From assembly GCA_028023455.1 (NCBI GenBank), contig JAQFVV010012405.1:9009923-9073922 (forward strand): a DNA stretch of 64,000 nt, read 5' to 3'. How positions within the stretch are numbered: position 1 is the first letter of the stretch; every line of letters starts with the position of its first letter. Below are positions 12,640-22,990 of the stretch, piece by piece. This stretch comes from Epiperipatus broadwayi. Lineage: Eukaryota > Onychophora > Udeonychophora > Euonychophora > Peripatidae. The translations under genes and the position numbers were made by a program. A model generated the notes under the pieces. The model had not been told where the DNA came from. It was given only the letters and a program-made list of their open reading frames with translations, and ran no database searches.

Positions 12640-12920
12640 TTGAAGTTAGTTCTGCGGCATTATGGGAAGCTCTGTAACCACCTGTGAGACAGTAATCTCC
12701 GCAAAAGCCATTACGTGTCTAGTGGAACCTGAGATGGTAATGTCAAATACGCTGGTCAGTTTACAAATGTAATGAAGCGATGACAGGTCATTTAAAAAGA
12801 AACAAGTTGCTGTTGATAGTCATTTGCTTTTACAAATGAAATGTAACACTATTCTAACTAGATGGCGGCAAAAAATCTGAACTGTTTTGGCAAGCATTTA
12901 ACAAATTTTCGTGCGACTGT
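12640..12920. promoter_or_regulatory. CpG-retaining, promoter-like patch
   Basis: The stretch retains about nine CpGs and has higher G+C than its flanks. It contains GCGGCATTATGGGAAGC near 12654 and AGATGGCGGC near 12861; the latter resembles the YY1/initiator-type GCCGCCATCT motif in reverse. No TATA box, open reading frame or splice pattern could be tied to it. It may be an unmethylated regulatory or first-exon region of a host gene, or simply a younger insertion. Support is compositional only. Confidence 0.25.
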
Positions 12921-13449
12921 GATATGAAATTGTAAATATAGCAACTTATTAAAAGTGTCTTTACTCGCATACCCAAGCAATATTAATTGTTTAAGACAAG
13001 GCAAAGATTGCAAAGCAAATATTTAAACTATACTTTAATCTTAGATTATTCAAAACCAATTATTTATTAAATTAATTTTGCTTGTCGAACGTTTAAATAT
13101 AAATCTACTGTATTTACATATTTATTTTATCAATTATTCATTGTTTAAGTTAATGTTATTATTTTATATAATCTTTAAAGTCTATTAGTTAATAAAAAGC
13201 AAAAAAAAAAGGGGGGGGGAGGGGAGGTATAACATCATAATTTTATGGCAAATAAAGCGAAAGATGAATATATATATAAATAAGCCTATCTATACATGAA
13301 ATCTTTCAAAAACTTTATGTATTATATACACGCATGTGTGTGTGTGGTGAGAATTTTTGCTCAAACAAGCCTTTGTAGCGTATGCAGGATATTACTGTCT
13401 AGTGCTAACACTTAATTATCATAGGTAATCATTTGAGTCTCACATTTAT
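12921..13449. other. AT-rich spacer, no gene seen
   Basis: Contains a poly(A)-poly(G) run at about 13200-13228 and a (TG)n-like run near 13335. Nothing else is recognised before the gypsy 3' LTR. Confidence 0.55.
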
Positions 13450-14024
13450 TTCATTTATATGCGATTGTAATAACCACAGACCCTCAAATATGATCTATAT
13501 ACAATATATTTACATAAGCATCTGATAGACCTCACCTGAAATCGTTGGCTAGGTATAACATCTAGTTAATATAGAACTATTGAAGCAAGAAAATTCAGGT
13601 GCCGTTCTAGATGTGCTTAACACATCCAGCTGTACTGTGGCAATTCACTTCATGTCCAGGTATGATGATACTTCCAGCTATACTGTACAGTTTGCCTCAT
13701 GTCAGATTTAGTATCTAGAACTTTCCAGTTCACCCGTGAATGGGCTTCGCTGCTGTTGCAATCAAATATGGGTCACCCAGTATAATATCCATTGCTGCCT
13801 GCTTCTGCCTTTATCTGGACTGCCAATCTATAGTCAGGGTCCTCTTCCTTGATGAGAGCTGATGGATTTACTGAACATCTTCAAATATTGGTCTGTTATG
13901 GTCATTGGTTATATTTTATCTACACATCTAATCATTGAGTTGTAGCAACAAATACTAAATCAGATCAAGTTAAGCCTGCAATCTGGACAAATCCATTATT
14001 TGAAAAGGAAGATGAGCTATAACA
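13450..14024 (-). repeat. 3' LTR of gypsy element 1
   Basis: Partner of 16530-17102. On the minus strand it begins TGTTATAGCTCATC and is preceded by the purine-rich tract. The LTR end facing 13450 contains TTATTACAATCGCATATAAA, similar to the other LTR. Confidence 0.85.
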
Positions 14025-14036
14025 TTTCCTTCTTCT
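14025..14036 (-). other. Polypurine tract of gypsy element 1
   Basis: Minus-strand AGAAGAAGGAAA lies directly next to the TG start of the 3' LTR. This is the expected primer site for plus-strand DNA synthesis and confirms that the element reads on the minus strand. Confidence 0.75.
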
Positions 14037-14445
14037 AGCAAAAATTAGCCCTGGAAAATGTAGTCACTGAAATACAGGGGTGGACATCTTTGTCACCTCC
14101 TGGGATTTTCAGGTCTGGTTCCATTATCATAGAGTTCAGTGTCTTTTTATTAGCAGATCTGTGGCTTTTATTTCTAATCTGGGGGTGTTCAACCATATGT
14201 GTATTGTCTTCATCAGTAGATCTAGCATCTTCGTCAGACCTAATGTCTTCATTTGTGTATCTAGGTATGATGTCTTTCACACTAAGTTTGCTATCTTTGA
14301 ATCTTATAGAATCTTCATTACTGGTTCAGTCAAAGTTGGTCTCTGTGACTGTGGTGCTGCTGTACATCTAAGGTTTAAACAACCACTATCTACAATCCTT
14401 TTGCCACTATCAGAACTGCTGCACACCATCTGGTGGTCTCTATGA
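14037..14445 (-). pseudogene. 3' internal region of gypsy element 1
   Basis: A minus-strand open stretch ends at 14035 (81 codons) with a polar, Asp/Glu-rich N-terminal part (SDEDARSTDEDNTH). It lies where the C-terminal end of pol or a small 3' ORF would be. No catalytic motif is visible. Overlapping plus-strand frames here (14080-14445) are shadows. Function is not recognised. Confidence 0.35.
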
Positions 14446-14579
14446 ATATATAGCATAGGACTTGATTACCTATTTACACTTAACTTTTATGACCATGCTG
14501 ATTAGGCCTAAAGACTGATAGGTTAATCCTCAGGTTTAGATCCGGTTTATTATCAACATATCTAGGTAGACCATTTTTG

Positions 14580-14900
14580 ATAAATTTTGTGAGTTAGTTC
14601 ATTTTAATCACTGTGTAGCTAAGTGACTTGACCAATTATGGCTCAATAAATGCTGTGCTCACCAGCTGACACAACAAAAGCTAGATGAATTGTTTTACTA
14701 GACATAGTAACAGTAACTCTTGTTTGACCCAAGAGTAATATTTGATTGCCTTATAATCAGTAATCACTATGCTGGTAGGATGCAGACAATAATTATTTTT
14801 CTGCCAATAATTACTCATGGTTTTTTTGATAGAATGGACACTGAAGACCCAGTATCTAGTTTCATTGTTATTGGCACTTCATTAAATGTAATTCTGCTTT
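14580..14900 (-). pseudogene. Aspartic protease remnant of gypsy element 1
   Basis: On the minus strand, 14821-14885 encodes NEVPITMKLDTGSSVSILSK. It includes the LDTGSS active-site loop of retroviral-type aspartic proteases, which cleave the Gag-Pol precursor. Downstream, a frame with stops reads LAFVVSAGEHSI followed by a stretch resembling the LLGRDWL segment and a WNEL-like end near 14590-14620, typical of Ty3/gypsy proteases. In-frame stops and a stop right after the catalytic loop make it non-functional. It lies between the gag remnant and the deleted pol, as expected for a gypsy element. Confidence 0.75.
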
Positions 14901-15099
14901 TGAAACTGAATCAATGCATACCAAATTATTTATACAGGCATTGATTTCTCAGAATAGACTTTAATTTTTTTCTGAATGACTTACCTTTTTTTTTAAACAA
15001 ACAGCTTCTATTTGTCTGATAAATTTGCAAAATATATTTTTACATGAACATATATTTGTATGATGCAATTTTTTACATCTGCATTGAACTCTCAATGGA

Positions 15100-15444
15100 T
15101 TATTAACAGTAATGAATCCCTTAAAGTCATTCTGATCAGAAAAGGGTTTAAATAGTCAAATTTCTGATCCATGGCTTTAATACTGGGACTATTTTTATTT
15201 AATGGGATAGTATAAATCACATTTAATTTAGCCAAAAACTGCACTTTCAAAGGTAGCATTTGGATCCATTAGCAATTTGATCCCCAGACTGTAAATATGC
15301 ATTCTGAAAATATAAGTGATCTCTTAATGCTTCATTCATGAAATCCCCAATTTTACAGCTAAATACAAGCATCCTAAACTTAGCAGCAAAATCTATCCCT
15401 CTCTCCCCTTTCCTTGAGTACAGAGATTGAAGTAGTATTTGCAT
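15100..15444 (-). pseudogene. Gag remnant of gypsy element 1
   Basis: The minus-strand frame 15444-15247 (65 codons) contains YSRKGERGIDFAAKFRMLV followed by NEALRDHLYF. This matches the common Ty3/gypsy capsid pattern (Q/KG-x-R-x-x-x-x-YA-x-x-FR, then W/M-N-x-x-ALRD) seen in Sushi-type and related Gag proteins. The frame ends soon after with no zinc knuckle visible. It is upstream (minus sense) of the protease remnant, in the correct order. It is truncated and inactive. Confidence 0.65.
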
Positions 15445-15600
15445 TTATATATTGGACTATTTCCATCGTCTAATATTAAATTGAATGCCTTTAGAGAAAA
15501 TTAACTTCATTTAAATATTTCATTATCTTCAACTGTTACTAGTAGCACACAAATTAGTATATGCACTATGTTTCAAGCAGTATTATTTTCTCTTCTTCAG

Positions 15601-15815
15601 GTGTTGCTGGCCTGACCTGTGACTGCACTAGCATGGGAATCGAACCTGGACTCTTAGATTCTTGAATATCGAATTTTAAGGTAATTCTTTAATCAACAGA
15701 CATCTTGCCAGAGACTCAGTTGATTAGAGCATTACCTTAAAATTCAATATTCAAGAATCTAAGATTCCAGGTTCGATTCTCATGCTAGTACTGCCACTGG
15801 TCAGGCCAGCAACAC
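15601..15815. repeat. Head-to-head tRNA-like palindrome
   Basis: Left arm 15601-15701 (starts GTGTTGCTGGCCTGACC) and right arm 15713-15815 (ends GGTCAGGCCAGCAACAC) are inverted copies. The right arm read on + has an A-box/D-arm-like GACTCAGTTGATTAGAGC near 15713 and a B-box GGTTCGATTC near 15769, which fits the Pol III consensus GWTCRANNC. The left arm carries the mirror B-box at 15638-15648. Both tRNA-like units therefore start at the centre and read outward. It sits in the leader of gypsy element 1 and is younger than that element. Confidence 0.85.
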
Positions 15816-16093
15816 TAAAGACGAGAGGTGAAATGTTGTGCATATACTGACCTGTGTTCTACTATTAACAGTTGAGTGTAATTGAAAAATTAATGAAGTT
15901 TATTTTTCTAAAAACATTTAGTACTTAATATTAGACAATGAAAATAGTTCAAAATATAAGTACAACTAAAATATCATCACAAACTTCAGGAAAACACATT
16001 GAAGTAATATCTCTCCATTATTTTTTAGAGATTTTGAGTAGAAGGCTGACATTAGAGATAGTACTACCCCAAAATCAAGCTTAGCTGAAAGTA

Positions 16094-16187
16094 ATGTTGC
16101 TGCCTGTGAATGCAAGATTTCATTTATTTGTGTAACTCAAATGTTGCTGCCTGTGAATGCAAGATTTCATTTATTTGTGTAACTCAA
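16094..16187. repeat. Perfect 47-bp tandem duplication
   Basis: Units 16094-16140 and 16141-16187 (starting ATGTTGCTGCCTGTGAATGC) appear identical. They lie in the untranslated leader of gypsy element 1. Confidence 0.9.
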
Positions 16188-16529
16188 ATCATTACAAATA
16201 TCTCTAGTTTTAATTCAGGTTTTATAACTTGATTCACTTACATGTAGAAGAATATTCACTCCATGTATGTTTGTCAATTTTCTGGATTCCCTAAATCAAA
16301 TTTCCTCATATGAACCAATTTTAGCCATTTTAACATTTTTTTTCTGTCATGTGGGGAAAAATTATTTTTTTTTACTTTTCCTTACAGAAAATGAGCAACT
16401 GCTCACATTTGCATCTTTCTCTTTTTTTTTTTCCATTGTCACTTTAATAATATTACCTATCAATTTTTTAAATAAATGATAAAGATCTAAACAATACACA
16501 GAGTGAGATCCTATCACTACTGCACAAAA

Positions 16530-17102
16530 TGTATTTATATGTGATTGTAATAAACACAGATTTTCAAAAATATGGTTAAATATTTTATTAAGCATGTATA
16601 CAATATATGTTAAAATAATACTATTGGTTATGTATAACATGTAGTTGCCATACAACTATTGAAGCAAGAGACTTTAGATGTCTGTTTTTCTATGTGTAGC
16701 TAACAGTACCAGATGTATTGTGGCAACTTGTCTCATGCCTAGATATAGTGACTTTTCCAGATGTACAACAGCAGTTTGCTTTGTGTCTTATTTAGTATCT
16801 AAGAGCTTTCAGTTTGACCCTGCATGCATCTCACTGCTTTTGCAATCAAATATGAGGTAATCAGTGTAATGTCTATCATTTACTACTTCTACCTCCAAAT
16901 GGACTGCCAATAGTCAGGTCTCTTTTCTTAATGAAAGCAAATGTATTCATTGAGGAGCATCTTTACCTATAGGACTGTTCTTGTTTGGTTATATTTTATG
17001 TATATATCTATTCATTGGTTTTAGTGATGAATGCTGAATCTGATCAAGGTAAGTTTGCAATCTTAACAAATTTATTACTTGAAGATAAGTTGAGATATAA
17101 CA
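16530..17102 (-). repeat. 5' LTR of gypsy element 1
   Basis: Partner of 13450-14024, 573 bp. It begins TGTTATATCTCAACTT on the minus strand. The sequence adjoining the inner end (minus TTTTGTGCAGTAGTGATAGG) is where a primer-binding site should be, but no tRNA match can be assigned by eye. Confidence 0.85.
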
Positions 17103-17840
17103 ATTTTGAAATAATAATTAAATAACATATTGGTATCTAATTAACAGTGTTAGTAAATAAAATAAGATAGAAAAGTCAAAAATTTCATATTATTCCCAAT
17201 TTGGTGATGCTTGGGAAGTATGATTTCTTCATTCACATTTGTCTGGATATAACATCACTCTGCAGTACACTATGCAAGATTGTTAATATATATTTTTAGA
17301 AATAATCTGCAACCCCTGCATTTTAAACATACAGTTGTAAATAATATGCTATGCTTCCTAAGATATATTTTAATCTAACAAAGCCATTTTATTTAGGATA
17401 AGTCACATATGACTCCTGATTGTTACATAATATTTTGTACAGTTTTAATCTGCAGGTGGGTATTTATCTTATTTGCTAATAATTCTTCACATTCTTTTAA
17501 TAAAAGATCTAGTTGTAGTTTCAGCTATATTTGCAAAATGAAGGAGTAAACTGAATATGCAACAATTACAATGGCATTTTTCATATTGGACCATAATCTT
17601 TGCCTACTTTATTGAACAAAATGTTTCTTATTTGAATTCCATTTATGAAATTTCAGTTGTCACAACAAAAATCCATGAAATATGTTTAAAAAATTTTAAA
17701 TTTCTCAAAACCTTTTTTCTGTGCATTAACAAAAGTATTTATTTTCAGCAAATAATAACTTCCTTTTACAGTAATTAGGATTTTAACAGCTTGTCTTTTT
17801 AAAAACAAACATTTTCAATTAAAATCTAATTTGTAATCAC
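17103..17840. other. AT-rich spacer, no gene seen
   Basis: Only short random open frames are present; no repeat relationship is recognised. Confidence 0.55.
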
Positions 17841-17973
17841 ATATTTCTTTGATATTTTTTTTTCATGTGTCATAGCATCGGCCGGGAAGCGAACCCGCTA
17901 ACCCGGGACAACTGCTTGTAAGGCAGCTGTGCTGATCACTTTACCACCAATGCTTGACAAATATTTCTTTGAT
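17841..17973 (-). mobile_element. Minimal tRNA-derived SINE, copy 2, with 13-bp target duplication
   Basis: Target duplications ATATTTCTTTGAT are at 17841-17853 and 17961-17973. The insert, read on minus, has acceptor halves GCATTGG and CCGATGC pairing over seven positions, an anticodon-arm-like GCTGC-CTTACAA-GCAGT hairpin, and a B-box-like GGGTTCGCTTCCC. It ends in TATGACACATG plus poly(A). This is the best-preserved copy of the family. An extra CCCGGGTTAGC between anticodon and T arms sets it apart from a normal tRNA. Confidence 0.87.
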
Positions 17974-19137
17974 TTAAAGTAAATGTTTTACAAATATATT
18001 GCATAAATAAACTGAAATATGTAAAATAAATTAATGAAAATTTGCAATTTTTCTTTCCAAAATACTAAAAGAAAAAAATACACTCTCGAAGCAGAGCCAA
18101 ATAGATTCCCAATCAGGCATCTTGTTAGTTTCATTATATTATAAATATAACCAATTAGGACATTGTTGGCTTCTTTTGAATTTTGCATGATATCTGTATG
18201 ATATTTGTATAATACTATTATGAGATTTTTTTAAACTAAAAATTTTAATTCCAATTTCTACTACAAAAAATGTGAACTGGCAAACTAATAATATAGAACT
18301 GAAGAACAGCAAAGAAATAGCACATTACATGATTATCATTTCCAGGAGATTTACTACTGCTAATAAGCAAAGAAATGTCTGAAGCAATAGTATTGCCATC
18401 ATAGTACTTCAAATTGTGTGACGTAGTTGTTGCTGGTTAGAAGCAATTATAAGAGGATTTTCCATAGCAATAACTTAATTTGTATGTACTACTTTGCTAA
18501 ATAAGCAACCATTCACATAGCAATCTTTAAAAAAATGCTAACCTATTTTTTAAATGGTGTCCAATGCGTAAGACTACTAAAATTATAGGAAGCGGAGAGC
18601 ATGAAAGAAATATTTTTGTAAAATAATAAAATTCTCGCTAAGAAAAAAATTCTACAATGTTATAAATTAAAAATAAACTTCGATTGTATGCCATTATAAA
18701 ATGGTAATGAATTTAATGGGCACATGATTTTACAGCTAATCAAATACATGGAGCTGTGATATCTACTATATTTTGTTCCAATTCTGCCTTGCATAGATTG
18801 TACATTATATATAATAGCTTATATTTTGTTGATAAAATTTGATTAGAATAGAATATGTATTGTTTATTGAACTACAAGGATATACCACTTTTGAACATCC
18901 ACATATATGTAGCACGGACACTTTTTTACATGAATAGTATGCATATATAAATTAAAATTATAATTAAAGCAAAATCAGAAAAGAAAATAATATAATTAAT
19001 AATATATTATATATAGAGCTTAGAAAATAAGCTTATTAAATTAAGTCATGTGACATCTGACTTGATTTTTTTTGTAATTAATAATATAAGAGTAAAAAAA
19101 ATGTAGACTTTCCAGTTAAACAAGTAATATGTCTAAA
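17974..19137. other. AT-rich spacer with a short shared repeat
   Basis: No gene is seen. 19015-19075 is the reverse complement of 1066-1110 (TCATGTGACATCTGACTTGA) with AAGCTTATTA next to it. Confidence 0.55.
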
Positions 19138-19417
19138 TGTGCTAAAATGCAGGCAATGGTGAAACTGAGTACAAATTGTAATATTAATTTTTTTTCCTCA
19201 TATGTCATAGCATCGGCTGGGAGGCGAATCCACAACCATCTGCAAACAACTACTTGCTTACAAGATGGCTGCGATGACATTGACAGTGCTTTCAAGAAGT
19301 TTTACTTTCTCATAATCATAGCAAGTGGGTTGTGAAAGCATGATAGAAAATGTAAGCAATAAATATTTAAATATATGCAAAGTGGATTAGCTTCACCATT
19401 GCCTGAATTTTAGTGTA
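19138..19417. repeat. Inverted-repeat element containing SINE copy 3
   Basis: CTAAAATGCAGGCAATGGTG (19143-19162) is mirrored by CACCATTGCCTGAATTTTAG (19394-19413), with one mismatch. The arms bracket SINE copy 3 (about 19187-19280). They suggest a small foldback/MITE that received the SINE, or two inverted flanking repeats. There is no coding capacity. Confidence 0.65.
19187..19285 (-). mobile_element. Minimal tRNA-derived SINE, copy 3 (diverged)
   Basis: The minus strand reads GTGGATTCGCCTCCCAGCCG then ATGCTATGACATATGAGG and poly(A), which is the 3' half of the same SINE family. The acceptor 5' half is degraded and the CCCGGG insert seen in copy 2 is missing. A clear target duplication is not visible. 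Confidence 0.7.
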
Positions 19418-20159
19418 ATTAGACAATTAATAATAATACATTGAAGAGTCATATATACATATATTTTGGTGAGAATCTTGACTCATTCATTCATTAAAAA
19501 ATAAGTATAAGAAAAAAAAATTACTGTATCATGTAAATAACCAAACATGTAACTTTCATTGCAATTAAATGTGTTCTGGGCAATATTCTTTTTTTCAATA
19601 ACTTTTTTTTATAGAAACATAATAGTAGTCTTGTTATCAAGGAATTATGATCTCTGTAATTGTTTTGATGTTTTGAAGTTAGTATCAATTTTAAGCATGT
19701 TGTGAAATTTTGAAAAACTTTTAGCATTATGCTATAAAAACTTTTTATTACATGAAATACTGCACATTAAATTTGGAAAAGATAATAAGGAAAGAGCAAA
19801 ATGTGTGTTCCTTCAACATAAATTGAGAAATTTTATTATTAGACATGGTATGTATCACATCCTGAGATGAAAAAGTTCCTTCATATTGTAAAATTTATTT
19901 ACATTTTTTTAAAAATATGATCACATGATACTGAGAGATGAAAAAGTGGTTGCTCAAGTGTTATAAAATGTATTAAATCTACAAATTTTTGTTTTTTTAT
20001 TTATTTATATATGTATTTCTTTGTTTACATTTTTTGGATAGCATATAATTAAAGTCACACATATTGATGCAGTGTAGGTTGCAATTCAGTATATGCAGCA
20101 TTAGGAATATAAATCTGTTTCAAGCAATAAATAATAAATTACTAAGATAATTTATATGT
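19418..20159. other. AT-rich spacer, no gene seen
   Basis: Only short open frames without a recognisable product; no repeat is recognised. Confidence 0.5.
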
Positions 20160-20353
20160 CAGATCCCTAAAGAATTGTTTTTAAACAAACCTGTAAATAA
20201 TGTCTATTTTTTGTTTCATCAACAATACTTTGAAAGGCTACAACTTTAGTTAAAAACAATCTTTTATCTAACAGAATAAATTGGCATTGGTATAACAAAA
20301 AGTAGACATTATTTACAAGTTTACTTATTTAAAATGTTTTTTTTAGGGATCTG
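20160..20353. mobile_element. MITE-like inverted-repeat element, 194 bp
   Basis: Terminal inverted repeats of nearly 60 bp start CAGATCCCTAAA and end TTTAGGGATCTG (with extra T's). The inner portions AATAATGTCTA/TAGACATTATT also pair. There is no coding capacity. A target duplication is not obvious, so the superfamily cannot be assigned. Confidence 0.75.
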
Positions 20354-20389
20354 GCTTTTAATTGATAATAGTAATGAATTTGTAAATAA

Positions 20390-20800
20390 GGGGATTTGAA
20401 CTCAGAATTTTTCAGTCTATTCATCCTCCATTCTATTTTAAGCAACTAATACACATGACCCCACACCTATGAAAAAGATATATAATTCAGAATACATATT
20501 TTGTTCAGGACCAGCACATCAGTTAGGCCATATCATAACTCCCCCCCCACACACATATATATATATACTCAGTATTTAATTTATATTAAGATCACAATTC
20601 CTCAAACTTTAATACTTTAATCTTCTTACCCTTCAAATTATTCAACCATCAATTTCATTGAAAAATTCAATGATGGAATGCTCAAATCCCTTATTGGATT
20701 TGATATTATAGTCATACCCATGTACATCTTATGTCATTCTAACCCCTCATATTATTGAACATTACATATCTGTATATATTAATAAGAGGGGGATATGACT
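20390..20800 (-). repeat. tRNA-like dispersed repeat (family F), old single copy
   Basis: GGGGATTTGAACTCAGAATT, ACACATGACCCCACACCTAT, the ACTCAGTATTTAATTTATAT stretch, AAACTTTAATACTTTAATC and ATTCAATGATGGAATGCTCA with AAATCCC align in order with the family F units at 29490-30900. GGATTTGAACTC is a reversed B-box-like motif. This copy is single, not palindromic, and more diverged. Confidence 0.7.
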
Positions 20801-21377
20801 AATTTGAAATCAAACAAGGGCTTTGAACATTTCATCATCAATTTTTCATCTACTAATTCCTTCCATGGAAAAAATGCGTATCATGGTATACAAATAATTT
20901 CAGCAACATAAATGATTAAATCTTATTGAAAATCAATACACTAACACTATAATAACAATCTGGTATTATATTTCTTAATATAATTTTTATTTAATTAGAT
21001 TGCATTTTCTTAAAAAAAAAAAAAAAAACTAGGTGGCCAGATTGTTGGTTTAAAAAAATTGTCAGTGCAGCAAAAAACATTTGGAAGTTTTACTTCATTT
21101 TGCTAACATAACATTTAAAAAAATAATAATAATCACATTAACTCATTTTCATACTACACACACTATACTTACAACTTAATGCTTTTTTAAAAAAAATAAT
21201 ATTTTTTTTTTCAAATTTTAATTAAATACTTAAGTTACATTCTCTGTAAACAACTATTGTAATTACTTATTATTTAAGTTAAAATAAAATTTTAAAATTG
21301 ATGTTTAATAGATTTAAATTCAATAGAACTGGTTCAAATTTGGTCCATAAGAACAACCAGGAAATGCATTATATGAT
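20801..21377. other. AT-rich spacer, no gene seen
   Basis: Poly(A) near 21011-21028; nothing else is recognised. Confidence 0.5.
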
Positions 21378-22416
21378 TATAGGCAAGTAACTTAGTTTCT
21401 TATACATACAACATAAGGTGGAAAAATTTTGAATATTTTTATATAAAATTTAAAAATTGTTCTTAGAACTTCAATGTTTTAAGTAAGACTCATAAGAGGG
21501 TGGTATAGATTTTTTAAAATTTCAATTTAAAGTTATAATATTTGAAAAATGAGGTTTAACAGAGCAAAATGATTAACTTCATATGATGCATTATCTTGCT
21601 CACATTGTTTTGCTAATTTTATGTTCAGTTTATAGAAAAAAACTTACTGAATGATGCTTCCATTTTCAGATTATTTTAGAACTAATAAATCAATAATATT
21701 TAAATTTAGTGCTATTACAATGATGTAAGTACAAACTTTGAAGATGTTGATTGGTGGTTTCTTCTTTTCTCACAGGAAAGAGCACCCCTCAATGATTTTG
21801 ACAGTTCTATTTTTTCATTTTAAAAATAAAAAAAACATTATTTTTTATACATATTTATTATTTTTTTCAGAAAATAATTATGAACTATTAATTATTTTAG
21901 AAGAATAATTTAGATTTTAATTAAAATATTTATTTTTAAAAGAAGACAAATTGACATAGAAATTAATGATGGTGTGCCTGCATTTGCAATTGAATGACAA
22001 AAATGCATCTTGTGTTAACTGCTATACATTATTTTTATCAATTATAAATAAAAATTAACGTTTAAAAAAACTTGTTTAATAATCTGAGAAATTATTAATT
22101 TGCATTTTAGGAATTAAACTAAAACAAATTTAATTTTAAAGCCAAATATATTTTTTACTGCTGATTCTGTAATTGGCCAATCAAAAGATTGGACTTTTAA
22201 GCAATTGATCTATTGGAATTCATACAAAAAAGGTTAAATTCAATATAAAAGTGATAGGGCACAATAATATTTTAGGTAGATGACATAGTTTGTTAGATAT
22301 GAAAATATGGGTAAGAAAGTTTTGAATATTTTGATATCAAATTTAAAAATTGTTCTTAGAACTTCAATATGTTTTAAGTAATGTGTGTGATTTTTTTGGT
22401 TTCAATTGTAAACTTA
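21378..22416. repeat. Miniature element bounded by ~155-bp direct repeats
   Basis: 21378-21540 and 22268-22416 are direct repeats (TTTGAATATTTTNATATNAA, AAATTTAAAAATTGTTCTTA, GAACTTCAAT then GTTTTAAGTAA). They enclose about 730 bp without coding capacity. The inner segment (21680-22215) has a diverged relative at 32590-33145. The layout resembles a TRIM, but no primer site, polypurine tract or target duplication was found. A segmental duplication is possible. Confidence 0.5.
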
Positions 22417-22567
22417 GTATACAATAATTGTGTTGAGCATTTACATATGGAAACATAATGGATAAAATTAATCATAGAATTAAACTTGGTTAAAGTGCTT
22501 TTGGTAGAAATAACTTAATATTAAAAGGAAATATATTTATGTATGTAAAAAGGAAGGTTTTTAATAA

Positions 22568-22990
22568 ATGTGTGTTACCAACTTACTTATAGATCTGAGA
22601 ATTGGACACTTAACAGAAAAGCAATTCAGAGACTTCAGGCCACTCAAAAAGTATGGGGAGAAGTATGTTAGGAGTAGCAAAAAGAGATTAAAAAGTAATA
22701 CATGGGTAAGAGAACAAACATGTGTTACAATCATTGAAAGAATTAAGAGACTAATGTGGAATTGTGATTGACATATTTCTAGAAGAGATGATAATAGATG
22801 GACAAATCTTAAAATGGATTCCAAAAGTTTGTAAAAAACCTAGAAAGAGACCACATGTAAGATGGATGGCTGAAATAAGAAAGTGTGCTAGAGTGATGTG
22901 GAAAAGGGATTCTAGAGATCAGAGAAGATAGATTGAGCTTGGAGAGACCTTCATCCTGCAATGGGTTGATAATCATTGAAAATGATGAAG
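22568..22990 (+). pseudogene. LINE endonuclease/RT C-terminal tail (family D), copy 1
   Basis: Across two frames the + strand follows the widely distributed LINE ORF2 tail: LTEKQFRDFRPLKKYGE, then SNTWVREQTCVTIIERIKRL, then (after a frameshift and stop) ISRRDDNRWTNLKMDSK, and a K-R-P-x-x-R-W-M-A-E-I-R-K-C-A stretch ending in an FILQW-like block with DN. Order and spacing match the region after the RT thumb. The 5' part is missing and the frame is broken. Related tails are on the minus strand at 39480-40690 and 41855-42110. Confidence 0.8.

Larger units (their letters stand above)
13450..17102 (-). mobile_element. Ty3/gypsy LTR retrotransposon 1 (internally deleted, minus strand)
   Basis: Two direct repeats, 13450-14024 and 16530-17102, align over their whole length (for example TATTGAAGCAAGA, TGGACTGCCAAT and GGTTATATTTTAT in both). 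On the minus strand both start TGTTATA, as LTRs do. A purine run (AGAAGAAGGAAA, minus strand, 14025-14036) abuts the lower-coordinate LTR, which fixes the orientation: 5' LTR at 16530-17102 and 3' LTR at 13450-14024. The internal ~2.5 kb retains gag and protease traces, but RT, RNase H and integrase cannot be found, so the copy is internally deleted. LTR divergence is large by eye, so the insertion is old. No clean target duplication was found. Two later events lie in the leader: a tRNA-like palindrome (15601-15815) and a perfect 47-bp duplication (16094-16187). Confidence 0.85.

Noticed and set aside
14080-14445. 121- and 93-codon plus-strand open frames
   Set aside because: They are antisense to the gypsy 3' internal region and show no domain.
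17854-17960. Functional tRNA gene (tRNA-Val-like anticodon TAC in the loop)
   Set aside because: Extra-long variable region, imperfect stems, poly(A) tail and target duplications show a retroposed SINE.
22561-22824. 87-codon minus-strand frame
   Set aside because: Antisense shadow of the LINE tail on the plus strand.
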